Origin: Chitinophagaceae bacterium
Lineage (GTDB): Bacteria; Bacteroidota; Bacteroidia; Chitinophagales; UBA10324
Assembly: GCA_947469485.1 (NCBI GenBank)
Contig: CANIPU010000002.1
Coordinates: 1 to 64,000, forward strand
Reading direction: 5' to 3'
Length of the DNA: 64,000 bases
In this document: in pieces, positions 53,910 to 62,551 of the stretch
Position numbering within the stretch: position 1 is the first letter of the stretch
Layout: each line of letters opens with the position of its first letter
Position numbers and translations under genes: made by a program
The notes under the pieces: model-generated
What the model saw: the letters and a program-made list of their open reading frames with translations, nothing else
Database searches by the model: none
Told to the model about the DNA's origin: nothing

Positions 53910-55219
53910 GATTTTAAAAATATAAAAATAACGACATAATATTGTATTTGATTTTGTATTGTATAACTAAAATATAGGTTTGGTTTTCTTAATTCATTTC
54001 TAAATTGGATTTACCGCCAACAATTTAGTTTGCCTGTATTTATTATAATGTCGTAAATTTTTGTTTCAAAGCAATACCCGAACAGTAAATTTTTATGGAA
54101 TGAACTTGTTTTACTCAATTCTATTTTTTCAAAAGATCATATATGATTAGATTAAATCTTTATTTAGAAACAATGGTGTTTGTTTTGAATTAGGCGAAAC
54201 TGAAAACAAATTGCCGAGGAATAAGTTTAATAATGGAAAACATTAAACAGTTACTATTTTAAAATCGGTTTTAAAGTATATTTTTCAATTTGGCGAAATA
54301 ACAAATTTCCATTTAAATATTTACAATATATAAATTGAAATTTTACAACTCCATACAACCGTTCACCAATTTATTAAATAAAATCAAATTGTTACGACAC
54401 TGATTTGTGGTGTTTATATCAACCTTGTATTGCCTTTTGAAATTAATTAAAAGGGGATATATGATTATAATTCAGCCTATGTGGAGTTATGTAAAATAAA
54501 AGGAGAGCAATTTCAGTATAAATTTATACCGAAATACAAAACTAAATTTAAAGAAAGTACTTGATATTCAGTTAGGATTTTCAGAGTTGTATGATTCAGA
54601 TTAATTTCATCAGAAACTTAAAAATATTTAGCCAACAAGTTCATGCTCCTCCCCCAAAAATGATTCGGTTTTTGAATTTGTTTGTGGATTAGGACGGGGG
54701 CTTTTTTTAGAACCACAGGCAAGAAAATATTTCTTAATTTGATGTTTCAATAAACTGGCTGAAAATTGCGAATAATGAAACACTAAATTCACCAATATTT
54801 CTTTTCTCAGTTAAGGTGGAGATTAATTCCAAATGAAGATTATTGTGTCAATTAAATTTTTTCACAACGGGTTTTGCAACGCATCTCAAATGAAATGCTG
54901 GTTTTGTATTTTAGAGAATTTTATCGAAGGCTTAGAAAGATGGAAGCATTTTTCGTTTTGAATAAATATTGCGAACAACACAATCGAATGAAAACATATA
55001 TATAGAACCAAAGCAAATTACATTTAATTAAATAAATCGTTCGCAGGATTTAAGAATTTGGATAAGCCGTTTTTCAGTGTCCGTCGTGAGAAATGAGTAT
55101 GTGGAATAGAAATTTTATTTTTGGAAAAAATTTGTTGCCATTTTTTATCTTATTGACTATTTAATTATCTCAAGTTGCTAGTTGAATAAACAAAAAAAAG
55201 AGCCACTGAAGAGATAAGT
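53910..55219. other. AT-rich stretch without an intact gene
   Basis: About 1.3 kb of strongly AT-rich DNA. No long open frame exists in it on either strand. Pieces of reading frame that look coding are found from 54472 onward and are listed separately as a methyltransferase relic. The left part (53910-54470) shows nothing I can name. Confidence 0.6.
54472..55005 (+). pseudogene. Decayed class I methyltransferase, possibly sugar O-methyltransferase
   Basis: Several coding-like pieces lie in more than one frame. The first (from 54472) reads DYNSAYVELCKIKGEQF and on to a stop near 54570. The next (from 54662) reads DSVFEFVCGLGRGLFLEP, close to a methyltransferase motif I with Val for Gly. After a frame change near 54738 comes FDVSINWLKIANNE, a good motif II region, and from about 54891 MLVLYFREFYRRLRK then FFVLNKYCEQ. 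The order agrees with a class I methyltransferase of the sugar O-methyltransferase type, with stops and frameshifts. It cannot be proven without alignment. Confidence 0.35.
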
Positions 55220-55994
55220 TTGAGTTGCAACAAAAAACCAACTCAACAAAAAGCTCTCATAGACAAAACTATTTCAATCTATTGGTTCGTAGATGATTTA
55301 CTTAAGCATCGTGGACATCATGAGGATTGCAGAAGAGAGTTGTTCGATATTGAAGTCATCATCGTAGCCATTATCTCAGCAATATTCTTCGGAGGCAATT
55401 TAAGTAAAGGCAATGGTTATTTGTAATGTTAGGGTATGATGCCACAGATGCTTGACAAAAGCCTGTTCAAATGAAGAGTAACTACGGCAAGCATTCTCAT
55501 TTATCAATTGTTCTTAGAGGTCGGTCGCTACTTCAAAGATTTCTGTTGTGAGATGCAATATATACTCGATTCATTTCCTGTTCGCATCGTGCGATAACAT
55601 TCATATCTTTCGAACTAAGTTTTCAAAGGGCGAGCATTGGCGAGGCTACTGTGCGAGCATACTTAAGGGTTTTTACGGAGTGAAGGTTCAGTTAATCACA
55701 ACAGCATGAGGCATCCCTATAAATGTTTATTTTATGCCAAAACAGGGACACAATTTAAAATTATTACATAGCATGGACTATGATTTCAGTCCTGAAAGCA
55801 CACTCTATAACGATGCTGCTTATACCAATTAGGAAACCGAACATTTGCTCAACAAAGAAGAAATGATTCAACTCGAAGTATCCAGAAAGTCAAACTACAA
55901 AACCCCAAAATCACAATATGCAGAATACATCATAAAACATTATCGAAAGGGAATTGAAACAACCGTCATCAATATCAAAAATTTATTTCCTTAA
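55220..55994 (+). pseudogene. IS982-family transposase relic
   Basis: The first piece starts at 55220 and reads SIYWFVDDLLKHRGHH then FDIEVIIVAIISAIFFGGNL before a stop. The later pieces are in other frames: ILDSFPVRI near 55570, CDNIHIFRTKFSKGEHWRGY near 55590, GFYGVKVQLITT, then GIPINVYFMPKQGHNL, STLYNDAAYTN with an internal stop, EEMIQLEVSRKSN and YRKGIETTVINIKNLFP ending at 55994. DSFPV, the GY-x-G-K/V block and the terminal IETT block are those of the IS982 DDE transposase. At least two frameshifts and one stop prevent function. Inverted repeats were not found. Confidence 0.78.
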
Positions 55995-56195
55995 ACTACC
56001 CACACAATCACCCAAAAAGGACTTCTACTTAAAATCATGCTCTTTATATTCACCCATCAACTTAATTAAATTTATATGTAGAAACTTGAATTAAAAAAGA
56101 ATTATAAAAGACAAAATGTAAAATATTATACAAATGTATTTATATATGAAAAGTAAATCTTAAGGATTTTAAATATATTTAAGAATTAATTTTTA

Positions 56196-57074
56196 TCAAT
56201 TTCGACTATCAATTCCCCACTTTAATTTATTAGAAAGTGTATTAAGAAAATTGTGGTCGGGTAACCGAACCAAATCAATACTGAACGAACATTTTTTTAC
56301 AGCAATGTGAAATGAATTGTCAATGGTTTCGTAGCGAGAATCCAATGTGCAGAGATAATTATCACCGCGACCCTCTATCTCGAATGAAATAACCGAATCA
56401 TCAGGCACTACTATGGGTCGAACATTTAAATTGTGCGGCGCAATTGGTGTAACAACAAAACTCGCTGACTGCGGAGTAAGAATAGGACCACCACAACTCA
56501 AACTATAACCCGTGGAACCGGTAGGAGTACTCACAATTAATCCATCTGCCCAGTACGAATTCAAAAATTCGCCATTGATATAAGCATGAATGGTAATCAT
56601 GGCGGAAGTATCTTTTTTGTGAATCGCAAATTCATTGAGCGCATAATTCACATTTCCAAAAAGCGGTTTATTGCTATCGAGTTCAATGAGAGAACGGCGG
56701 TCGTGCACATAACTTCCTTTCTGCAATGCCTCGAGTGCTGTGTCAATTTCTTCCTTGCCAATGTTTGCTAAAAACCCAAGACGACCTATGTTGATACCAA
56801 GCACTGGGATTTTATAATCGCGCACGAAGCTGAGTGTGTCAAGCAAGGTACCATCGCCACCCAAAGAAAACATACATTCAATATTATGATGCAAATCCTT
56901 GTGGTTACTGAAAGTTCGGAATGAATCCGGAACCTCAAGATGCTCACGCAACTGCTGGTAATAAGGAGCATGTACGAGCGTTTGAAATCCCCGGTTGTGC
57001 AAAGTGTGTAATAACTTCTGAATAAAAACAGCATGTCGCACATTCAATTGCCTGCTGTAGAGCGCTACTGTCAA
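56196..57074 (-). CDS. nadK: NAD kinase
   Basis: A 292-residue NAD kinase that makes NADP from NAD in the cytoplasm. Motifs are GGDGTLLD at 72-79 (ATP/NAD site), NIGRLGFLAN near 95 and the region TGSTGYSLSCGGPI near 189 with conserved Gly-rich and Ser residues. No ATG is in frame at the N-terminus; TTG at 57074 starts TVALYSRQ, which aligns well with the usual start of the family, so a TTG start is very likely. It is the last gene of an operon that runs through a BamA-like barrel, a CBS protein and an alpha/beta hydrolase. Confidence 0.95.
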   Translation of the reverse strand: MTVALYSRQLNVRHAVFIQKLLHTLHNRGFQTLVHAPYYQQLREHLEVPDSFRTFSNHKDLHHNIECMFSLGGDGTLLDTLSFVRDYKIPVLGINIGRLGFLANIGKEEIDTALEALQKGSYVHDRRSLIELDSNKPLFGNVNYALNEFAIHKKDTSAMITIHAYINGEFLNSYWADGLIVSTPTGSTGYSLSCGGPILTPQSASFVVTPIAPHNLNVRPIVVPDDSVISFEIEGRGDNYLCTLDSRYETIDNSFHIAVKKCSFSIDLVRLPDHNFLNTLSNKLKWGIDSRN

Positions 57075-57089
57075 AGTTTTTTTATTTAG

Positions 57090-58571
57090 TTAGAAAAACG
57101 AACTGAAGTGTAAAAATAAGCCATTTTCTCCCCGAAGGTTGAAAGAGTACTGCAACTGAAAAGCAACATCGTAAAACATCACCACATCAATCCCCGGCCC
57201 GCCACCAACCAGCAATGAATTACTGAGCGGATTTCCTTTGAAGTAGTAATCATCCTTAACATAACCAGCATCAAATTGACCGACCAGAAAAACATTGAAA
57301 GGAAATTTGCTTGCCTTAACTACATTATTTTGAAAGTTATTTGGCAGATTGAATTTCAAAATGCGATAACGCGAAACCAGCTTGCCAAGCCAGAAACTTT
57401 GCCCATCCACCACATAATATTCGTAACCGCTTACATAATCGAGTTTGTAGCCAAATCCTTTTTGTGTGTAGTAAGGTTGTTTTACAGGAGAAGAAAATTT
57501 CAGTTTGTTGCGAATGGCGAAGTATAAATTTTTTCCGACTTCAAAATATTTTGCGTGATTGATTTGTAATGAATAAAGATGAGTGTTATCACTTGGTAAA
57601 ATTCCAAATGCTGCAACCCCAATGTCAAAATAACTTCCATGCAAAGGAAAGCCAACAATATCGCGCCGGTCGTGAATGAATGTGTAACCAATAGCAAAAT
57701 ATTCCTGTAATACTTTTCCATTCAGATAAAAGTCAGGATTTTGATGAGTAATTGTGTCATCAATTTCTGAATGCAAAAATCCAGCTGAAAAAATATGTTT
57801 ATCCTGATACCCGGGTTTAAGGGTGAAATCGAATTGTGTTAAAAATGTTCTTCGAACAAAATTGTCAGGTGCAAAATAATATTGTTCGTGATTGTCATTT
57901 GTTTCAATTGCTGCAAATTTGCTTCGTGTGTATGATGATTTGAATTGCAATCCGACTTTCTGTTTTTGATTGATATACGGAACTGTGTACGACAATTCAA
58001 ATTTTTGGGCAAACCCAAACATTGCGTTGATGCGCAAACTTTCGTTTCGGCCACGCATATTCATTTGCAGAAACCGAATACCATACTGCAATCTTTTTCC
58101 ATCATGATTGTGCTCAACATACCAGGCATTAAAATTTCTGTCGAAAATATCTACTGTTGGAATCGGGTAAGTGTAAAGCCGTTCTTCCAGTGAAATAAGT
58201 ATATCCATGTTACTGCCTTCCCAGTTGCGGATATTGAGTGTTACATTATAAAACAAACCCGTGTTGATGATGTACTGCTTACTTTCATTCAATACAGATT
58301 GTAATTGGGAAAATGAAATCGAGTCGCCTTTTTTAAATGTGAGCTGACGGAAAATAATCTGCTCCTTCGTTTTTTTATTTCCTTCCATCACAATATCGTG
58401 AATGAATACTTTAAAATCTTTCTTGTAAATCGAATCGATTAAAACCTGAGCCTCTGTTTTTTGAAAAGAAGAAATCAGAATAAGGAGAAAGAATATATTT
58501 CTCAAAACACACGACTTGTTAACTGCACGATATATTAAAGAAATAAGCCTATTCAAAAAAAAATTATACAT
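57090..58571 (-). CDS. BamA/TamA-like outer-membrane barrel protein with a POTRA domain
   Basis: A protein of about 493 residues. A long signal (FFLLILISSFQKTEAQ, ending near residue 42) is followed by one POTRA-like domain (FIHDIVMEGNKKTKEQIIFRQLTFKKGDSI and NTGLFYNVTLNI) and a C-terminal barrel (from about residue 140 to the end) with Asp/Gly-rich loops. The last residues are aromatic (FLHFSSFF), as in BamA family barrels. ATG 58571 is used; it overlaps the CBS gene by eight bases. A role in insertion of outer-membrane proteins or in a T9SS or secretion pathway is inferred from family likeness only. Confidence 0.72.
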   Translation of the reverse strand: MYNFFLNRLISLIYRAVNKSCVLRNIFFLLILISSFQKTEAQVLIDSIYKKDFKVFIHDIVMEGNKKTKEQIIFRQLTFKKGDSISFSQLQSVLNESKQYIINTGLFYNVTLNIRNWEGSNMDILISLEERLYTYPIPTVDIFDRNFNAWYVEHNHDGKRLQYGIRFLQMNMRGRNESLRINAMFGFAQKFELSYTVPYINQKQKVGLQFKSSYTRSKFAAIETNDNHEQYYFAPDNFVRRTFLTQFDFTLKPGYQDKHIFSAGFLHSEIDDTITHQNPDFYLNGKVLQEYFAIGYTFIHDRRDIVGFPLHGSYFDIGVAAFGILPSDNTHLYSLQINHAKYFEVGKNLYFAIRNKLKFSSPVKQPYYTQKGFGYKLDYVSGYEYYVVDGQSFWLGKLVSRYRILKFNLPNNFQNNVVKASKFPFNVFLVGQFDAGYVKDDYYFKGNPLSNSLLVGGGPGIDVVMFYDVAFQLQYSFNLRGENGLFLHFSSFF

Positions 58572-59226
58572 CCAGATAATCCATGAGTGAATCATAGCGG
58601 TCTTTCAGGTCTTCAAAATATTCAGGTTCCTGGTATGAATCTTTTATAATATAACTGTGACGCTGCAATGATTGAATAATTCCCTGAATGTCTGATACAT
58701 TTAGTTTTAAGGTCAGTTCAATTTTAGTTTTCTCTAAATCAGTACCAGCGAATACGCATAAAATTTTAGCGCTTTCCTGTTCAATGATTCGTGCAATATC
58801 AGCGAGCGAATAATCACCAACTGCAATTTCTAAAACCACTATTGCTCCGGGCTCAAGAATATCAGTATCACGGGCAAAATAATTCATCAGGTTATCCAAT
58901 GTTATGGCTCCGAGGTAGTTTTCATCTTTATCAACTACAGGAATAACTTTCAGTTTCAGTTCGCTCGAAACTTTAAGTACTTCAAAAATATGCTCATAGT
59001 CGTGAATATATGGTTTGAGCAATTTCAGTTTCATCTCCTGCAACTTATCATCGTTATTGTGATGATTCAGTATATCCTCTTCCCGTACCAGTCCGAGTAA
59101 TTTTCCATTCTGCACAATAGGTAATTGTGAAAGATGATGATCGGCCATGGTTTGTATTGCAAATGCACCTGTATCGGTCTTTTTTAAAAGGGGCACCGAG
59201 TGGGTAATTAAATCAGAAGCTCTCAT
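58564..59226 (-). CDS. CBS-domain pair protein
   Basis: A 220-residue protein with two CBS domains in its first 125 residues: RASDLITHSVPLLKKTD, HLSQLPIVQNGKLLGLVREEDIL and KVIPVVDKDENYLGAITLDNLM mark them. The remaining region (about 130-220) has an ACT-like pattern (GAIVVLEIAVGDYSLADIARI). CBS pairs bind adenosine nucleotides and regulate the partner. It lies between the alpha/beta hydrolase (9-base gap) and the barrel gene, all on one transcript with nadK; it may sense energy charge, but no target is shown. Confidence 0.85.
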   Translation of the reverse strand: MRASDLITHSVPLLKKTDTGAFAIQTMADHHLSQLPIVQNGKLLGLVREEDILNHHNNDDKLQEMKLKLLKPYIHDYEHIFEVLKVSSELKLKVIPVVDKDENYLGAITLDNLMNYFARDTDILEPGAIVVLEIAVGDYSLADIARIIEQESAKILCVFAGTDLEKTKIELTLKLNVSDIQGIIQSLQRHSYIIKDSYQEPEYFEDLKDRYDSLMDYLDV

Positions 59227-59234
59227 GTATGTAT

Positions 59235-60002
59235 TTAGGCAGAAACGGAAATTTTGTCAAGAAATTTATGGAGCAGAGCGTTAAACTCTTCTGGTTTTTC
59301 CATCATTGGGGCATGACCGCATTTGTCCATCCAGAATAAATCGGCATGCGGAATTAAATGTTTAAATTCTTCAGCCACAAAAGGAGGAGTAATTGTATCA
59401 TTCATACCCCATATCAAACAAACAGGGCATTTTATGTTATGTAAATCAGCCGCCAGATTTTCACGCATGGCTGATTTTGCAACAGAAATAATTCTGAATG
59501 CTTTACTTCTGTTATTCACCATTTCAAACACTTCATCCACTAATTCTTTGGTAGCAGTTTTAGGGTCATAAAAAGTATATTCTGTTCGTTGCTTCATGTA
59601 TTCGTAATCACCGCGCTTAGGGAAAGTACTGCCCATCGAGCTTTCAAACAAACCACTTGCCCCCGTTAAAATCATAGCTTTTACTTTTTCAGGATGGGCT
59701 AAACAATACAATTGTGCAATGTGACCACCAAGAGAATTACCCAGCAGAGTAAATGTATCGTACTTGCGTACCTGAACAAATTGATGAACATAACGCTCCA
59801 ACCCTTTTACTGTTGCACTGAAAATATCAATCTCAGTGATTGGAATAATAGGAATTACAACCTTGTATTTCCCTTTGAATTCGTCTATTATATATTGAAA
59901 ATTACTAAGCGCGCCAAACAACCCATGCAGCAGCATAAGTGTTTCGCCCTGGCCTTCTTCAATATATTTAAAATCGCCTTCTTCCTTTATCTGGTATTCC
60001 AT
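59235..60002 (-). CDS. Alpha/beta hydrolase
   Basis: A 255-residue hydrolase with LLHGLFGALSNF (oxyanion loop), the nucleophile elbow GNSLGGH (Ser), IWGMNDTITPP (Asp) and DKCGHAPMME (His). The set is complete. It resembles esterases and meta-cleavage compound hydrolases of the MhpC/BphD type. It is the first gene of the operon that leads to nadK. No further specificity can be inferred. Start is the ATG at 60002. Confidence 0.9.
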   Translation of the reverse strand: MEYQIKEEGDFKYIEEGQGETLMLLHGLFGALSNFQYIIDEFKGKYKVVIPIIPITEIDIFSATVKGLERYVHQFVQVRKYDTFTLLGNSLGGHIAQLYCLAHPEKVKAMILTGASGLFESSMGSTFPKRGDYEYMKQRTEYTFYDPKTATKELVDEVFEMVNNRSKAFRIISVAKSAMRENLAADLHNIKCPVCLIWGMNDTITPPFVAEEFKHLIPHADLFWMDKCGHAPMMEKPEEFNALLHKFLDKISVSA

Positions 60003-60098
60003 AATTGAAAACTTAGAGGTGCTAAAATATATTTTTTAAGGAAGTATCAAGTATTTACTAATTGGCTTTTATTTATTAAAAAGCAGGTTAAACTTAAA

Positions 60099-60665
60099 TT
60101 ATTTCTTTTTCGCCCTGATTCTGCTCAAAGTTTCGGGGGTCATGCCTAGATACGATGCAATGTATTGTAGTGGAATAAATTGAAAATAGTCGGCGTGTTT
60201 TTCCATTAAAGAATTGTAACGCTCTTCGGTAGTTTGGCGCACAAACGAAATCAATCTTTCCTCTTTCAATAAAATATGATGCTGCATAATTAATCTTCCA
60301 AGCCGCTCGAGCTTCGGATGATGCGAATAAAGGTTTTCAACTGACTGATATGGAATCACCAGCAACTCGCAATCAGTAACTGCTTGCAGATTTTCATGCG
60401 AAGGTTGTTGGGAAAAAAAACTGTAAAAAGGAATGATGAATTCACCCGGCGGCGAAAGGTGAATAGTTTCTTCACCTTCGGATGCGTTAATATACTTGCG
60501 CATATAATCGCTTTGTATGAACGCAAGTTGTCGACCAACCTTGCCCTCCTTCACCAAATACTCGCCGTGTTTTAAATTAATCGGAGAAAAAATTTTAGAA
60601 ACTTCTTCAAACTCAGCTGGAGCGAGGGTTACGAATTGTGAAATAAATTTTTTCAGTTTTTCCAT
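60099..60665 (-). CDS. Crp/Fnr family transcription regulator
   Basis: A 188-residue regulator with an N-terminal cyclic-nucleotide-binding fold (FSPINLKHGEYLVKEGKVG, RQLAFIQSDYMRKYI) and a C-terminal HTH (FIPLQYIASYLGMTPETLSRIRAKKK). The effector-binding region lacks the Arg and Ser that define cAMP binding in Crp, so the signal is open; no cysteine cluster of Fnr type is present. ATG 60665 is chosen over the TTG at 60671. It is monocistronic between the hydrolase operon and the pabA operon. Confidence 0.88.
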   Translation of the reverse strand: MEKLKKFISQFVTLAPAEFEEVSKIFSPINLKHGEYLVKEGKVGRQLAFIQSDYMRKYINASEGEETIHLSPPGEFIIPFYSFFSQQPSHENLQAVTDCELLVIPYQSVENLYSHHPKLERLGRLIMQHHILLKEERLISFVRQTTEERYNSLMEKHADYFQFIPLQYIASYLGMTPETLSRIRAKKK

Positions 60666-60740
60666 CGGCAAATAAAATTACTGATAATAATTCAGGTTGT
60701 TACTTTACAATAAACGCGATATGGCACTATTTTTATAAAA

Positions 60741-61313
60741 TTATTTTTTTTCTAACCATTCCCACCAATTACGCAGCATTGTCATTCCATCAGGTGTTAA
60801 AATACTTTCAGGATGAAATTGCAGTCCGATGATTTTATAATCAGGATGTTCAATTGCCATAATTTCCTGCTCTTTGGTTGTCGCAATAATTTTTAATCGA
60901 GTGTTCTCCACTTCTTTCAGCAATAATGAATGATAGCGCATTACCATCAGGGGAGATGAAATTTTCTGAAACAGAAAATGATTTTTGAAAATAAGCTCCG
61001 ATGTTTTTCCATGCATCGGTTTATCGGCATGTAAAAGTTTCGCTCCAAAAAATTCTCCGATTGCCTGATGACCAAGACAAATTCCAAGAAAAGGAATGGT
61101 TTCATAAAAGTGTTTTATCACCTGATTCATTGTTCCCGAATCACCAGGCCTTCCAGGCCCCGGAGACAGAACAATTGCTTTTGGATTTAATTTTCTGATT
61201 TCTTCAATTGAAATTTCGTCGTTTCGTTTCACAATACATTGTTCATTCAACTGCAACAAATAATGCCACAAATTGTAAGTGAACGAATCGTAATTATCTA
61301 AAAGAAGAATCAC
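60741..61313 (-). CDS. pabA: Anthranilate/aminodeoxychorismate synthase glutamine amidotransferase
   Basis: A 190-residue class I glutamine amidotransferase. The catalytic Cys is in GICLGHQAI near residue 79, with SPGPGRPGDSG before it and the His-Glu pair in LQFHPESIL near 170. This domain joins with PabB or TrpE to release ammonia for p-aminobenzoate or anthranilate; PabA-type is likely as no trp gene is nearby. It starts at GTG 61313, three bases after the cvpA stop; no ATG fits. It lies in the yqeY-cvpA-pabA operon. Confidence 0.9.
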   Translation of the reverse strand: MILLLDNYDSFTYNLWHYLLQLNEQCIVKRNDEISIEEIRKLNPKAIVLSPGPGRPGDSGTMNQVIKHFYETIPFLGICLGHQAIGEFFGAKLLHADKPMHGKTSELIFKNHFLFQKISSPLMVMRYHSLLLKEVENTRLKIIATTKEQEIMAIEHPDYKIIGLQFHPESILTPDGMTMLRNWWEWLEKK

Positions 61314-61316
61314 CTT

Positions 61317-61859
61317 TTAACGGAATATGTCAGGGAAGCGAATCTGATCGTAATATCTGTTAATGTCCTGAAGCAAACCTTGCATTGCCGGAACATTTCG
61401 ACCAAGCCAATCGAAAACAGCAGGTGCAACGGGATTGATAAAATCAAATAATTTACTTTGCGCTTTTGCTTCTGGGCTTATTGTTCCGGACTTATTAAAT
61501 AACCATATTATCACACAGTACATCAAAAAATAAATAGAAGCTTTTAACAATCCGCCAAGTGTTTTATTCAGCCATCCCATTTGAACTACCTGAATCATTT
61601 TTTCTAAAATTTTTCCCATAAAATAGATAATTAGAGAAATTACAATCATGATTAAAACGAAACTGATTATAGGATTATAATCTGATTTAATTCCCATGTT
61701 GTCGCGAAGAAAAAAAGCGCCCCATGAGGAAAATTTTAAAGCACCTAACAGCCCAATGGTCCATGCAAAAAAACTAAAAATGGCTATAATAATCCCGCGG
61801 GTAAAACCTCTCCAGAAGCCGAAAGCAATGAATAAAAGAAATCCGATGTCGATTAGCAC
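61317..61859 (-). CDS. CvpA family membrane protein
   Basis: A 180-residue inner-membrane protein of the CvpA family with four likely membrane segments: IGFLLFIAFGFWRGFTRG, IIIAIFSFFAWTIGLLGAL, IISFVLIMIVISLIIYFMG and SIYFLMYCVIIWLF. The N-terminal I-D-x-x-x-L-I-x-x-x-G-x-x-R-G pattern is typical. It starts with GTG at 61859, since no ATG is in frame at the N-terminus. In E. coli CvpA is needed for colicin V production and biofilm traits; the function here is unknown. It is coupled to pabA downstream and follows yqeY. Confidence 0.88.
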   Translation of the reverse strand: MLIDIGFLLFIAFGFWRGFTRGIIIAIFSFFAWTIGLLGALKFSSWGAFFLRDNMGIKSDYNPIISFVLIMIVISLIIYFMGKILEKMIQVVQMGWLNKTLGGLLKASIYFLMYCVIIWLFNKSGTISPEAKAQSKLFDFINPVAPAVFDWLGRNVPAMQGLLQDINRYYDQIRFPDIFR

Positions 61860-61889
61860 AATACTGATTTGAGAATTTAAATAATAAAA

Positions 61890-62345
61890 TTATGAGCCGG
61901 ATAAAAGATGTTTTACCATTTCGCTAATGGATTTTCCATCTGATTTTCCTGCAAGCTGCTTGCTTGCAACACCCATTACTTTTCCCATGTCTTGCGGAGT
62001 TGAAGCACCTACCTGAGCAATAATAGTTTTAATAATTTCTTTCAATTCGTCAGTGCTCATTTGCTCAGGAAGGAATTTTTCTATCACAGCTAATTCTTCC
62101 ATTTCTTTTTTTACGAGGTCGTCACGATTTTCTTTCTGAAAAATTTCTATTGACTCCTTGCGCTGTTTGGCGAGCTTCTGTAAAATTTTTATTTCAGTTT
62201 CAGATGTAACAGTTCCATCACTGCCTTTTTCAGTTTTAGCTAAAATAATAGCGCCTTTAATTGCACGCAAACCGCGTAATGCGCCTTCGTTTTTTGCAAT
62301 CATTGCAGGTTTCATTTCACTCATTATTTTTTCTTCGAGCGTCAT
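61890..62345 (-). CDS. GatB/YqeY domain protein
   Basis: A 151-residue protein of the YqeY family, a stand-alone relative of the C-terminal tRNA-binding domain of GatB. It has the N-terminal TLEEKIMSEMKPAMIAKNEGALRGLRAIKGAI helix pair and the conserved EFLPEQMSTDELKEII, DMGKVMGVASKQLAGKSDG and terminal VKHLLSGS blocks. Length matches. It may act on tRNA-related amidation, but its exact role is unknown. It is the first gene of a three-gene operon with its own promoter box. Confidence 0.93.
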   Translation of the reverse strand: MTLEEKIMSEMKPAMIAKNEGALRGLRAIKGAIILAKTEKGSDGTVTSETEIKILQKLAKQRKESIEIFQKENRDDLVKKEMEELAVIEKFLPEQMSTDELKEIIKTIIAQVGASTPQDMGKVMGVASKQLAGKSDGKSISEMVKHLLSGS

Positions 62346-62360
62346 AAGAAATATTTTTCA

Positions 62361-62368
62361 CAAATGTA
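62361..62368 (-). promoter_or_regulatory. Bacteroidota -7 box for the yqeY-cvpA-pabA operon
   Basis: TACATTTG on the minus strand, 15 bases before the yqeY ATG, matching TAnnTTTG exactly. Confidence 0.6.
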
Positions 62369-62551
62369 ATGATGCACTCAACCCATGAAAGCACTTTGCT
62401 ATATATATACTCACGCAATTATTAACAGCAATAAAATTAAGCTGATTGCATAAAAGTTTCTAATAAGACTATTAAATACAATTATTTCAATACTTGTGTA
62501 ACAAAACAACAATTATTACGAAAAAGCGATAGAATTTAAAACACCAATTCA

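Noticed and set aside
53910-55219. Candidate novel non-coding RNA in the AT-rich gap
   Set aside because: No stable GC-bearing hairpin, promoter or terminator signal was seen; decayed coding pieces explain part of it better.
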